A DNA stretch of 64,000 nucleotides from Glandiceps talaboti. Its lineage: Eukaryota; Hemichordata; Enteropneusta; Spengelidae. This document shows, piece after piece, positions 29,517 to 41,938 of the stretch. The notes beneath the pieces are model-generated. The model had not been told where the DNA came from and searched no databases. It saw only the letters and a program-made list of their open reading frames with translations. The DNA lies in NCBI RefSeq assembly GCF_964340395.1, contig NC_135552.1:11355194-11419193 (forward strand). The letters run 5' to 3'. Position numbers and translations under genes: made by a program. How positions within the stretch are numbered: the stretch's first letter is position 1; every line of letters begins with the position of its first letter.

Positions 29517-31059
29517 CTATCAACAACTGTACCAATACTCTTGGCTAGACTTGTGTGTATGTTTAACAAGTCAGTGTAAGTCAGTCATGTTGGTATGTTT
29601 GTTAATTACAGATGTGTGTGACCCAGATGTTACATTGTAACACAATGACATGAGTTTGTTAACCTATTTGTTTTCGTAACATGGTTGTGTAATGTAAAAT
29701 ATGATTTCAAATTTACAACTGTGTAGGTGTTATTCAGAGAGTAAGGCTTATTGAGTTATCATCCAGGGCAAAGTGATGTCTAGAGGAAAGGTTAAATATT
29801 TTGCCCTGCATGACAGTCTGGTCTGGTTTCTAGGCATGGAGAGTATTGTGAACAGTCATGTCTAACTTCTGACAGTCTCGTGAAGGTGGAGGGGTAATTC
29901 CTTTTGACAAAATGAAATGCAATTGATAAATAAGTAAACTACAATCAGTCAATCGACTTGATCATGTTTCTGAGCTTCCAAAATCAACAGGTTTTTGAGG
30001 TACATATACAATTGTGTACTGCACTGTGCATGTGATATACTTCGAGTAGCAGTTATAGGTAAAACCCCTGGTGAAAACATTGGTACTGCCTGCATTGTAG
30101 TTAACTTGATAGGAGGTGTAATATAATGCCAACTGCGTAACAGAGAGCTCGGTCCCAAAATGTAATTGAATCCCTTGATGGTTGTATATAGAACATGGTG
30201 AGTACAAACACCTTTGTTGTAAACCAACTCAAGTAACATATCTGACTTGTGACGTCAGGTAACCTCGTCCATGGCCATGGACCTTTAAGGGGTTAAGCAG
30301 TGTTTACGCATTTTCAAATAAATGTACACATTATTAAAATGAGTGTCTGGATATATCTATATAACTGTAACGCACTCCTTTAGCCTAGAAGTTACGCATT
30401 GATTTTCACAGTGCACACGCTGAAAGGATGTCTCTGTGTGCACAATACATACTGGAAAAAACGTAGTAGAAATACTGTTTAAAGTCAGCTTTAGCACAAA
30501 GTTTCACCTTTCAGACATTCTGTAAATTATAACTGAGGTACAAACACTCCATCAATTCCCTTGTCAGTTTCATTGGTTGCTGTAGATGTGACCGGTGTCA
30601 TAAATGGTATGTGAAGGACAAGGAGAAACTCTGCGTAGAGAAACAGTCACACATGTACAGGAACAAAGAAAATACTTGACGGTTTCCATGTCTATAATTG
30701 AGACTAAGAAGCAATGTGTCCTGTTTTCCTTGAACCATGTTACTGTAAATGTGAGGGACGATGTCATTTGTAATGTTGAAATTGAGTTGCATTCTTTGTA
30801 TTGTACAGCTGAAGAACCGTTTTTTGACTAGGCTAGATGTGGACTAGATGTAACTCAGTGTTAACAGTACACATGTAATGTAACATCTCAACAACATGTG
30901 TTCACAACTGAACCACCATCAGTGCCAGTACTAGGTTTACACCAGGCTAGTCCCAGTTTCAACATTAAACTGACACCTGGCTAGCAAATCAGAATACTCT
31001 GGGCTAAGGGCTATAATGTATGTTTAAGCTAAAGTGTGTATGCTTTTGTTTGTGTCCAG

Positions 31060-31140
31060 GGCACTTCTGCAAAGAGGTTTAAAGAATTCCTATATGATAG
31101 AGCCAGCAAGCATCATCTCCAACAGTTATCTACATTGTAA
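31060..31140 (+). CDS. Candidate short terminal exon (unrecognised)
   Basis: After a TTTGTTTGTGTCCAG acceptor-like site, 26 open codons (GTSAKRFKEFLYDRASKHHL then QQLSTL) end in TAA. Phase 0 fits the PARD3 exon 1 donor, so splicing would give a ~66-residue truncated CR1 peptide. No homologue is recognised and length alone is weak evidence. It could equally be chance. Confidence 0.15.
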   Translation, partial: GTSAKRFKEFLYDRASKHHLQQLSTL

Positions 31141-34100
31141 TCTTTAGATATTTTCATTTGACTTTCTCAACATTCTAAAGTGTTAGACACCCATCATTAC
31201 TCTTTCCCCCAAGTCATCCCTGGTATTACATTTCTTACAAGTCATCCCTTGAATGTCTTGTCTAATGATGGCTGACAGTTTACATGCCAGCTTTAACAAT
31301 CTCATAGTATAGATGAATGCATTCATAATCATAGGAATTACTGCAGGGAATTACTCACTTCAGTAGGCAAGTATTACTATACATGTAGATAGGAATAAGC
31401 TGATATTAAAGGCCCATGATTCAATACCTGATTCAGTGTTCTTTTTTTCAGTTGAGCCAGAAGGATTACAGAGGATTATTCCTTTTGTTCCGGAACAACT
31501 TTTAAAATGATAATAGCTCTTCCAAACAACTGTTTTTCATACATAAATTTGAATTCCATTTGGAAGTGGGACTTTAAAATTGTAATGCACAAGTACAGTT
31601 ATAAGTTGATATTCTCAAATTTCAAAGGAACATTTCCAAAAGAAAGTAATGATTTGTAGATATTTGATCTTTCAACAAATTATGGTAAACTACATAGCTT
31701 CTAGAACTGACTGAACTGAAATGAACTTCCAAAGTAATTGGAAATTGAACCAATGCCTGAAGGAGTTTAAATAAATCATACCCCGTTTTCGTCATTCAGA
31801 ACTGAAATGTCATTAATGTAGATTAGATGTATGAATATTTTATAGCTTTCCTTCTTCGGATAAAAAATTCATAAAAAAACTGCTATTCTTGTTGTTTCCT
31901 TGGTGTTAGTGATTTGATGAAATTTTCACACATTTTGGCATCATGTTAGAATGAAGTAGTTTGGTGTTGAATGGTGAAGACTGGTCATGCATGTCGTCTT
32001 CACTACATCTTAATGAGAAATTTCAAGCTCTTACTTTGTAGTGAAATAAATCAGGATTATGCTATAAATGCACACAAACATGTCTCCTAAGGGGGATTGC
32101 AAGATGTATGAATTGATGTTTCTAGTTCATTTGTAATCAGTTAAAAGAAATTTCCGAGCTGTGCTGTGAACAATGTATAGGTACACTGTATTCCTGTCAG
32201 CCTAAGTAGTCTCCTGCAGAAAGAAGTAATTTGTACTTACTGCGCTGCATTCATTATTTTGTAATTTGATAACAGATTACCTAATGAAAAAGAGGTGACT
32301 TGAGAAGGTGTATACCTTTTGCCCACAAAGAAACCCAGTGGTTTGAGGACAATGGTAGAGGTGGTGTCGTGTATGATGTGAAAGTACATTGATTTGTTTA
32401 TCCAATCAATGTTTTATTCCTGTAACATATCATATCTATAGTTTGTGTTTCAAAATATGTAGCTAGCACACTTCTATGCTATCTTATTTGGCAATCGTTT
32501 TATTCGATTTGAGATACATGCTTGACCAAATTCAGAATGTTATGTATGCAAGACTTGTATTGCCATGACAACAGTCTTACCGTCATGTCGTATGTTGTAG
32601 TTTTGCTGTGTATGTCAGAAAAATGACATGTAGCAGGAACAAGTCAGACCTACCTTACAACTCATCTTTTATACCCAAGTATGCAAACTATTTGTAAAGT
32701 TACAAACATGAAGTGTCACTTAATGGTCTGGGTTGTCAGCCATAATTACTTTCTCAGGGCATACAGTGACAGTGTGTCAAGGCTTTGACAGACTACTTAA
32801 CTGGAATACTACCTAAGGACCCAAGCTGAGCTGAGTCAGTTTGTAACACATCAAGTACTGGTACTCTACAAAGAAAAGATTGTTCCTTAGCACTAAGAGG
32901 TTATAAGAAGGAGGGGATTTAAAGTTATATTTAACTTCGAAAAAAGAAAAGTAATCAGAAAAAGTATCAAAAAGAAGTCAGAGGATTCATAGAGGAAAAA
33001 ATTGTGTGTCAAAAATACGTCTGTCTGGTCATTTTGGTTTTTTTTGCGCTCGTATACACTTTGAAGTAGGTTGAAAGAGATTGAGAATTCTAGACGAGCA
33101 GGTTTTTGAACCCAGGTTGTGAAACCTTTAAAAACCTTGTTTGTTTTATACCATTGTGAAATAACATGCCAATTGTGTCACCTACATATGTCATTTCACT
33201 TTTATAGTATATCACCACTTATAGTCTAGCTAACATGGAATTCTCCTATCACTTCAACAAAGATGGGTTTGTTCTCATGATGAACCTTATAACGACTGTA
33301 ACTACGTGAAAGGAATAGAATTGACCACCGATGTATACAGCAACAAGTCTAATATTTTCATACCACTACTGGTGACTACTCTCTCTCTTTCTCTCGTGCC
33401 ACTTGGTTGGTCAAGCACAATTAATCTGGTCTAGGCTGGACGTAAACACATGCACCTGCACACTTCTACGACCATTAAAAAAAGTTCTGTCCACATTAGT
33501 TTTGTGAGATCAGCATATACATGTATGTGTAGGTGTGAGGTAGAAAATGTGTTTGTTGAAATTAGTTAAAGTTTAATTATGACAGCCTTCAACTATTTCA
33601 AAGTTGTTTAGTGTACAAGGCTACCTTTGTTCAAGTTAACCCCTTGTTTTCACAGGCAGTACACTGAAAGAATTATTGTAACAATGTTGTTTGCACCCTC
33701 TGTTGGTTAAGGAACAGCAATGAGGGGGCAAACAACAAATCTTGTCAGTTTAACATTGCAGTATGCAAAATGAAGGCAGTATTTACTAATACCATAACCT
33801 TTGTACACCACTGCAAACCTGTACAAAATTTAGCAAAATTGAAATTATAGTATTTAATGAGTGTGCAAAAGCTATTTGTATACCTTTTTGAAAACATCTA
33901 GTTCTTTAGAATCCTGTCATAGCCATTATCTTTTACATGGACTTGACTTGACCTGAAGAGGGATAAACTAAACTGAAAATGAAATGTGTCATCACTGTAA
34001 ATGTATGGTAAAGTAAACTTTTCGACATTAAAAAGCTTGTGGTACTTAGTGCACATTTAGCATATGCTGTATATATACAAATGTAGAGAGAATATAGATT

Positions 34101-35073
34101 GTACATGTATACTGTAATTTCAGAACAAGGCCTCATTAGTGCTGTGTTCAAGGCAGTGATGAATGACAAATTACAGTACCTGATAATACAGTGACATATG
34201 TCTTCAAATTGCATGACCAGTCAGACTGTCTGACACTTTATGGTCCCCAGGCTCCAATTTCCAATATGCTCCATGGATGCAGTTTAATTTACACACATTA
34301 AAGGGTGTCTACATTGTAAGTCGAAGTTATTGATCAATGAAATAATAGTTGGCCAATATATTAAATTCATGTGGGGATTAGTGAGTTATTGAAACTACAA
34401 TGTACATGTAGTTTACTGTTAAATGTGATAGTAACTCTGTGAGTGTGTATGCATCCACATATGGTGATGTTGGTTTCTGTCAATATATATGTACATGAAA
34501 CATACGTTTTATGATCTCTCGATGCATGATCTCTTGATACGTTGGAAAATTTGTTGTAGTCACTGTGCCTTTCAATGTGTGTTTGTAAAATTGGTATGTG
34601 TCTTTCACCATGAGTTTGTGTAGTGTTTCATAGTACAGTGTATATCAGACTGAGTGTTTGTTGTGTGACCGTATCCATAGTGATACAAACTGAATGACAA
34701 ACATTCTGACATCTGTCAATCATGATTTAAAAAAAAATAAAAATCAGCCACAAACACCAGTGAATGATGAAGGAACTACATGTCCAAATATATGATGTAC
34801 ATTGTATGTACATGTAAAGGCCGGAGGTCATACTCTGGCGTCATACTAAGCTGTCGTAGTTTCTGTAAAATACTTGCATGAAAATGTTGGTTAGTGAGTG
34901 CATGGTGACCTTCGTCTTTCAAGAATAAGTATAGTAAACATGTTGTTATCCATATATGTAATGTATGCATGTTAAAGGTAAATTAAATAAACATGAAAAA
35001 TGTTGTCTCTCCTTCAACTTTTGACAAAGTCCTCTCTGAACTATTCTGAACAAACATACACATACAATGTACA

Positions 35074-35391
35074 GTCTAGGGCACATAGACTACTAAACAT
35101 TGTATCTAGACTACCAAATTAGCAGTAGTCTAGGGTACATAGACTACTAAACATTGTATCTAGACAACCAAATTAGCAGTAGTCTAGGGTACATAGACTA
35201 CTAAACATTGTATCTAGACTACCAAATTAGCAGTAGTCCAGGACACATAGACTACTAAACATTGTATCTAGACTACCAAATTAGCAGTAGTCTAGGGTAC
35301 ATAGACTACTAAACATTGTATCTAGACTACCAAATTAGCAGTAGTCCAGGACACATAGACTACTACACATCATATCTAGACTACCAAATTT
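35074..35391. repeat. 54-bp minisatellite, 5.9 copies
   Basis: The unit runs GTCTAGGGTACATAGACTAC, then TAAACATTGTATCTAGACTA, then CCAAATTAGCAGTA. Starts are at 35074, 35128, 35182, 35236, 35290 and 35344. Units 4 and 6 carry a TCCAGGACA variant, alternating with the TCTAGGGTA type. The unit is partly self-complementary (TAGTCTAG / CTAGACTA). Confidence 0.96.
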
Positions 35392-36020
35392 ATAGGGTGG
35401 TAGTTTGTTAGACCAATCAAAATAATAGAAAATTGTGGCTGAAAGAGTTCACTTGGGTGCCAGACAAATTAGTAATTTTATCAGTACATTTTATAGTACA
35501 TGTACTTGACTTACAAATGTAATGGCTAAAACACAAACAAAGAAATGGTCCCTCAGAAATGACAGCTAACAAGATATGTACAGCAGAATATAGAAGGAAG
35601 AAAACGAAATAGGAAAATGAAAAAATTCAAAGTAATTCAAGAACATACTGTTTGAAACCCTTGAGCCTTGAGTGATGCAGTATTTAACTGTCAACAGTAT
35701 CAATCAGAGACAACCAAGTGTATGTTTGTGATAGTCCAGAGATAATATTTGAGAAGACAACAGCTATGGAAGTCACAGTCAGTACAACAAGCTAAGAGAC
35801 TACTAGTCATTGGCTTTCAAATGTACATGTAGCACAGTAGTCTAGTCCCAACATGTATATGGTACTGTGACAATTTACGCCTCAACTCACACACAGGTGG
35901 TTTAGTTAGAAACCATGTTGGCATCTAGACTAAATTGTAGTGACACCTCCATTGGAAATGATCACTACATTTTTGTACACATGTACATGTAGCTCACTGG
36001 AGTTGAAAACCAATGACAAG

Positions 36021-36300
36021 TCTCCAGGTAGACTCTCTCACCTGTCGTTGGGAGCATTGCTATAAAAGGGCTGTTCTGTATGCATTGATATCCACTGCAT
36101 AATTGTATTCAAATATCCTTGTACTGTGGGCCTTCATCGACTACATAGGCACAAATCATTTGTTGATGTGTTACTGCAATGCTCCTTGTTATTGCGATGC
36201 CTCGGATATTCAAGTACAATAATTATGCGGTAGATAACGGTACATACAAAACAGCCCTTTTAGCAATGCTCCCGATGGCTGGTGAGAGAGTCTCGTCTCC
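36021..36300. mobile_element. Foldback element with ~97-bp arms
   Basis: The left arm 36021-36118 and right arm 36204-36300 are reverse complements with scattered differences: GACTCTCTCACC / GGTGAGAGAGTC, GGGAGCATTGCTA / TAGCAATGCTCCC, AAGGGCTGTT / AACAGCCCTT, GCATAATTGTA / ACAATAATTATGC, AATATCC / GGATATT. The ~85-base centre is unpaired. The 61-codon frame at 36179-36364 overlies the right arm and is not thought to be a gene. Confidence 0.8.
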
Positions 36301-37043
36301 CGGCTATGTTTGTGAGCCCTTCAGTATCAGCAGTCAAGATATTGATCCATTGTATTCAGTATAACTTAGGTAACACATAAATTATCACACCCTGTAAAGT
36401 ATTTTTCAGATTGACGACATGGTGTTGTTTGATAAAAATGTACATGTAAATATTTTGTTGTGTGTGTTCATTGATAACTTTTTGACTTGTAGTATTGACA
36501 TACTTACTAGTATATGGTCACATAGCTGGACTTTGTATGTATTATTTACCAGACAAGGCCAGGCAGTTGTGAAAAAAAATGACAAACAAAAATTCAAACT
36601 TTTTTGATCGCATACATATAAATCTAAAAAGTAGTTATAGTTTAAGTGAGCCCTCCAATCAACTTTTTTATTTTTTTTTATTTTGTCATTTAGTGACAAA
36701 TATTTCAACAACATATTTCGCAACATACATTGTATTCTTTCAACAAAAACAGTATGCCTACATGTATACGTACAAAAATGTCACTAAAAAGTATTAATCG
36801 TTATTTTAGCAAGAAATAGGAACAAAATACTAATGTAGCTTGAGTGTTCTACTACTTTCACACTTCAGCAAGTATTTTAAGTTTTTAGTTTGTCATGAAT
36901 ATTCATTACAAAATTTGTACATGTATATGTAAATTGATGGTTTACCGTTTGTATCGCATTTATAAAAGTTAAAAAAATGACCATAGTGTTGTCATCCTTT
37001 GTTTATCTCTAATATTACAATTCTTTTATCACTCTATCGAGTT

Positions 37044-37287
37044 CAGAAGTTTACCTGTACATACGTCAGGGAAGAGGGTGGGGTAGGATATGGGATATCA
37101 ATCATTATTTTGTTTCTGTTGTTGACTTCTCATGTTGTCACCTATTATTACCCCATTTGTACCCCATTTTCAGAAGTTTACCTGTACCTTAGTGAAGAGG
37201 GTGGAGTAGGATATGGGGGTATCAATCATTATTTTTTTTCCGTTGTTGATTTACCATGTTATCACCTATTACCCCCATTTCAAATTG
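37044..37287. repeat. 127-bp direct duplication
   Basis: CAGAAGTTTACCTGTAC starts at 37044 and at 37171. Each is followed by GAAGAGGGTGGxGTAGGATATGGG-type sequence, TATCAATCATTATTTT and TATCACCTATTACCCC-like blocks. Confidence 0.92.
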
Positions 37288-37950
37288 GATTCTAATCATA
37301 CAGTGCTGATGACTAGAGGATTAACATTGAAAAGAATGACATCACATTTTCCCCTAAATCCTTTTCAATCAAAATAAAATATAAGTGTAGCTTCCGCTGA
37401 CTCCGTGAGCATACAAAATGCACTAATTTCTTCTAAGTCTCAATATCACTACCACAAACAAGTTCTTAAGTCACTAAGAACCTAAATGTCATTCTATGTT
37501 AGAGATGTGGGCATGATGCGTTGTCATTGTAATAAAAACTGGTAGGAGTAAAGGGAACCAATAGAGTTACCAGGCTACCGATGTAGGAGATGATTATTCC
37601 AATCAATACAAGGGGTCAAACATGCAGGGTTACCACTTGACCACACAAAAAATTTGTTTCTATAAATGTCACACCTTTTTGTGTTCTTTTAGCGAATACA
37701 ATTTATTGTGATTTGGCAGATAAGCTAGGAAAATAAGGAATTTAATGTGATAAAATAGCTGCTATTGTTTGTGGCAAACTTCATGTACATGTACATGTGT
37801 ACTGTGCCACACATTTATATTACTCAAGTACCACAGCATGGTATAATAGCAATTAGTGACTGCTACAATGGTGGAGCGCACACAGTTCTGTATAGTTGTA
37901 GTCACTAAGTGTAGTGTGATATGATGTGTAGTGTGCTGTTATGAATTGTA

Positions 37951-38849
37951 GTGCAGTATAGGTAGTAGAGTGGAGTGGGGTGGGGTGGGGTGGGGTGGGA
38001 TGGGGTAGAGTGGGGTAGGGTAGGGTAGGGTAGGGTAGGGTAGGGTAGGGTATAGTATCCTGCAATACAGTACAGTATAGGTAGTAGAGTGGGGTGGAGT
38101 GGAGTGGAGTGGAGTGGGGTGGGATGGGGTAGAGTGGGGTAGGGTAGGGTAGGGTAGGGTAGGGTAGGGTATAGTATCCTGCAATACAGTACAGTATAGG
38201 TAGTAGAGTAGAGTGGAGTGGAGTGGAGTGGAGTGGGGTGGGGTGGGATGGGGTAGGGTGGGGTAGGGTAGCGTGGGGTAGGGTAGGGTAGTGTAGGGTA
38301 TAGTATCCTGCAATACAGTACAGTATAGTGCTGTACAGTGCAATGCAGTACAGTACAGTATAGTACAGTACAGTGCAGTATAGTATAGTACAGCACAGTA
38401 CAGTACAGTACAGTACAGTACAGTACAGTACAGTGCAGTATAGTATAGTACAGTACAGTACAGTACAGTACAGTACAGTACAGTGCAGTATAGTATACAT
38501 GTAGTACAGTACAGTACAGTACAGTGCAGTGCAGTGCAGTACAGTATAGTATAGTATAGTATAGTATAGTATAGTATAGTATAGTACAGTACAGTACAGT
38601 GCAGTACAGTACAGTACAGTACAATACAGTACAGTACTACAGTACATGCATGTAGAGTACATGTACAGTATAGCATGGCACAGCACAGACTACCATATAT
38701 ATATAGTATAGTATAGGGCAGTACAGAACTGTGCAGTACAGTATCATACATGTCTGTACAGAAGAATAAAGTACAGGACACTACAGTATCGTACAAAACA
38801 GTACAATACAACACAATACAATACAATACAATACAATACAATACAATAG
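37951..38849. repeat. ~900-bp period-5 satellite with changing pentamers
   Basis: Pentamers run GTGGG and GAGTG, then GGGTA, then a mixture of ACAGT, ATAGT and GCAGT, and finally ACAAT, largely keeping 5-base periodicity. A longer block (GTATAGTATCCTGCAATACA followed by GTACAGTATAG) recurs three times at about 38050, 38170 and 38298, giving a ~120-128-bp higher-order repeat in the first third. 38641-38790 is less regular. Confidence 0.95.
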
Positions 38850-38933
38850 GTATTTCTCTTTCTTTCAATTTTACTGTAGCCAAAATACAGGCATTGGATA
38901 TGTTCATATATCATATTGTAATAACATATTTCT

Positions 38934-38945
38934 ACTGACGTCAGT
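38934..38945. promoter_or_regulatory. Palindromic CRE (ACTGACGTCAGT)
   Basis: A 12-base palindrome containing the full cAMP-response element TGACGTCA. Further full CREs occur at 5605-5612, 30250-30257 and 52181-52188. Binding by CREB/ATF-type factors is inference. Confidence 0.35.
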
Positions 38946-39796
38946 CTTAATGACATTCATTTCACAGTTACTGAACATAATAAAGATAGTCATCCTGTCA
39001 CCTCAGTCCCATACATTACATTAGTAGCTAACATACTACCACGTTACCTTGAAATTTTCTATTTATGTATTTTCTCTTCTGTAACTGATGGCCAGATGAA
39101 TTAATATTGTTATCAATCTATTGTTCATTATACTTGTATACAAACGAGGGTGACATTTCAAAACTGGGAGCATACATGTACATGTACATTGTATATATGA
39201 TCTACGCTATTACATTCATTTTTTGTAGCTTCGTTTAATATTTATAACTTCACAACTTAAAGTGAAATTTGATGTACAGTTCTAATATGCCAAATGTCAC
39301 CAAGGTAGATTATAGAACAAACAAGTTTGATGTGCTTGGAGTCAGAGGGCGGCAAATATCGTCATGTTATGATGTCATCAGCTACATGTCTTTCCATCGT
39401 TCCTGCTCCAGTTAGCTATATCATAGGTAAATAATGAGGTATGAAGTTTTGAAAAAAAAACAAAAAAAAAACAAGACGTTGAGTTGTTGCTGCCTTCTGT
39501 TTGGCTATAGCACTAAACATCAGAAGATATTTTGGAAAGCTTTTTTTTTTTTTTAAATGAGAAAGAAACAGGCATGACATTTTAAGATGTTATCAACTTT
39601 TTAGTTACTAAATACAGGTATGATTAGAAAAAAGAAAGAGACAAAACAGAAAACAAACAGGAACTTTCGGATGTTGCCAAGCATTTGCTATATCACTAAG
39701 TACAGGTATGGTCTTATGAAAAAAAAGAAGAAGAAAAATGAAGCATGACATTTAAGATACTGCTAACATTTTTGTCACTAATTATAGGTGTGACAT

Positions 39797-40009
<213 letters not shown>

Positions 40010-40309
40010 GACAAACATGACATTCAAAGTGCTACCAACTACAGATTGCAATGTATGATATTTTCAGAAAGAAAGAAAAAAGAGAAAGAAACATGACATT
40101 TTAAATACTGCCATTTTGAATTTTTAGCTGAGTATTAAGAGGAAACTAAATATCCTTCCTGAGCCTTTTGTGAAAGCTACTTAAATTCTCATCTGTAACT
40201 CGTAGGAACCATAGCAACACATTGAGCTCATGTCTCCATGGTGATGAAGTTACGCCTGTTTGCTTGTGAGGATTGCACTTATAAGTACCTACTTTGAAGT
40301 AGCAAGTAT

Positions 40310-40344
40310 GATGATTATGATGATGATGATGATGATGATGATGA
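40310..40344. repeat. (GAT)n microsatellite
   Basis: About 11 GAT units, imperfect at the start. Confidence 0.9.
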
Positions 40345-41213
40345 AGAGAATGAGAGAACTTAGGAGAGCTTTACAAGTGAACTGCAACAAAGATGTGTAT
40401 TGTTATCAGTGAACTACAACGAGATGTAAATTATTCCAAACAAAATATCATAAATTACAATGTATATGATGAAAATGATGATGTCTTGTGTTCTGTACAG
40501 CAAGGAAGATTTTTCCGTCATGCTAGTGATTCTAGGTAATTCCATTTAATTCTCAATACCTACAATAGAATATTACTACCTAGGCGCGTCATGAAAATAA
40601 TGAACATGCAATTTCTTGGTCGACACCATAACTTCTGCTCCACATGCTTCACACATGCATTACTAAAGGCATGTGTAAGTATAAGTCAACCATCTTGTTC
40701 TACTTTGACCCACTAGCAATGAGGTAAGAAGCTGTAGCAGATACTGAGAATTGTGCTTTCATTGGAATACATTGTGTAATTATCATAATTATGAATATTG
40801 TCCGTCCTTTTGAAATAGGAGTTGGTCAATATTTGATAAATTATTAGTTTGTCAAATTAGTAATCAGTTTGGTTATTGTGTAATGTTGTATTGAATGTTA
40901 TTAATTTGTGTAGTGCAATTAGGTGCATAGAATTATTTATATCCTTGTACTACAGGGACCGGCAGCTGATAATGTGACTGATTATCGATGATATCACATT
41001 CCATACTTGTTTTTGTACTAATAACGTTATAGATCTATTGATAATACTTATTGGTATCATAACAATTGGAGTGATGGAATATGATATTGACTTATTTACA
41101 CTGCTGGCATATTTACTGGGGTTAGCTGTCATTAGAATTTGTAATTTGGAAATCCCAGCAATGTACACATGATGTGAGTCATATTATGACAAGACACGTT
41201 GATTGATCATGAG

Positions 41214-41320
41214 AATAAAGAATTTAGGTGTTGGCATCCTAGGTTGATTTCTGATTTGATTCACTTTGAGACTAAAGAATTTAGGTATTGGCATCCTAGG
41301 TTGATTTCTGATTTGACTCA
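41214..41320. repeat. 57-bp direct duplication
   Basis: AAAGAATTTAGGTxTTGGCA then TCCTAGGTTGATTTCTGATT occurs at about 41217 and 41274. Confidence 0.9.
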
Positions 41321-41789
41321 AAAGAAGCATGAAGCTTTAAAGATGACATTCAGAATTTATGAATGATTACATCTGTGTAATTGGATTGTGCATGCATAGC
41401 TGGACATCAGTGAAATGAATTTCACAGTATTGATGAGAACTTGTCAGTTTCACTATGTTAAATCATCAATCTGAGAGGATTGAATAACCATGAAGTGATG
41501 TGTAAGATGAGGTCACATGTACATTCTACATGTATGTCAATGGGAGAGTCTAAGTTGAAATTTAAATCATATTTGTTTATAAGTTAGAGATTGTTCCTAC
41601 ATTTGCACAATTGCATAAACCTAGAAAAACCAGAAATATAATGTTTTTGAAATGCATAATGGAAATGAGAGTTGTGGAAAAAAAGTACATTCTTACATAT
41701 GTATTTAATGGTATTGATTGTAGATAATTTACTAAATTATATATTTTTTTAAACTGTGTGAGTGAGGTCATGTTTTTATTAATGTTTGG

Positions 41790-41938
41790 TACAGTGTGCC
41801 CTCTATTAAAGCCAATTTGACACCGCGGACACACACAATTTCTAGTGACGCACCAAAATTTGGTGTTCCCCTATCTCTTACTATGTGGTGACTCACAAGA
41901 AATGCCAAGTTTTATCATTTTGACTCACAACAACAAAA
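41790..41938 (+). repeat. Dispersed repeat family B, copy 3 (fullest)
   Basis: Begins ACAGTGTGCCCTCTATTAAA and continues through the blocks listed for 229-361, of which it is the reverse complement. It has the feel of a DNA-transposon derivative starting CAGTGTGCCCTCT, but the other end is not identified. Confidence 0.75.

Noticed and set aside
30604-30831. 75-codon frame with fairly protein-like composition
   Set aside because: Antisense frames of similar length overlap it, and there is no domain or promoter evidence.
36179-36364. 61-codon frame
   Set aside because: Lies over the right arm of the foldback element.
37990-38295. Telomere-like GGGTA tract
   Set aside because: The repeat is the pentamer GGGTA, not the TTAGGG hexamer, and it grades into other pentamers.
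37853-38907. Minus-strand open frames up to 322 codons (Tyr-Cys-Thr and Pro-Thr rich)
   Set aside because: They are translations of the period-5 array, which avoids stops in several frames at once. Overlapping frames are equally open.
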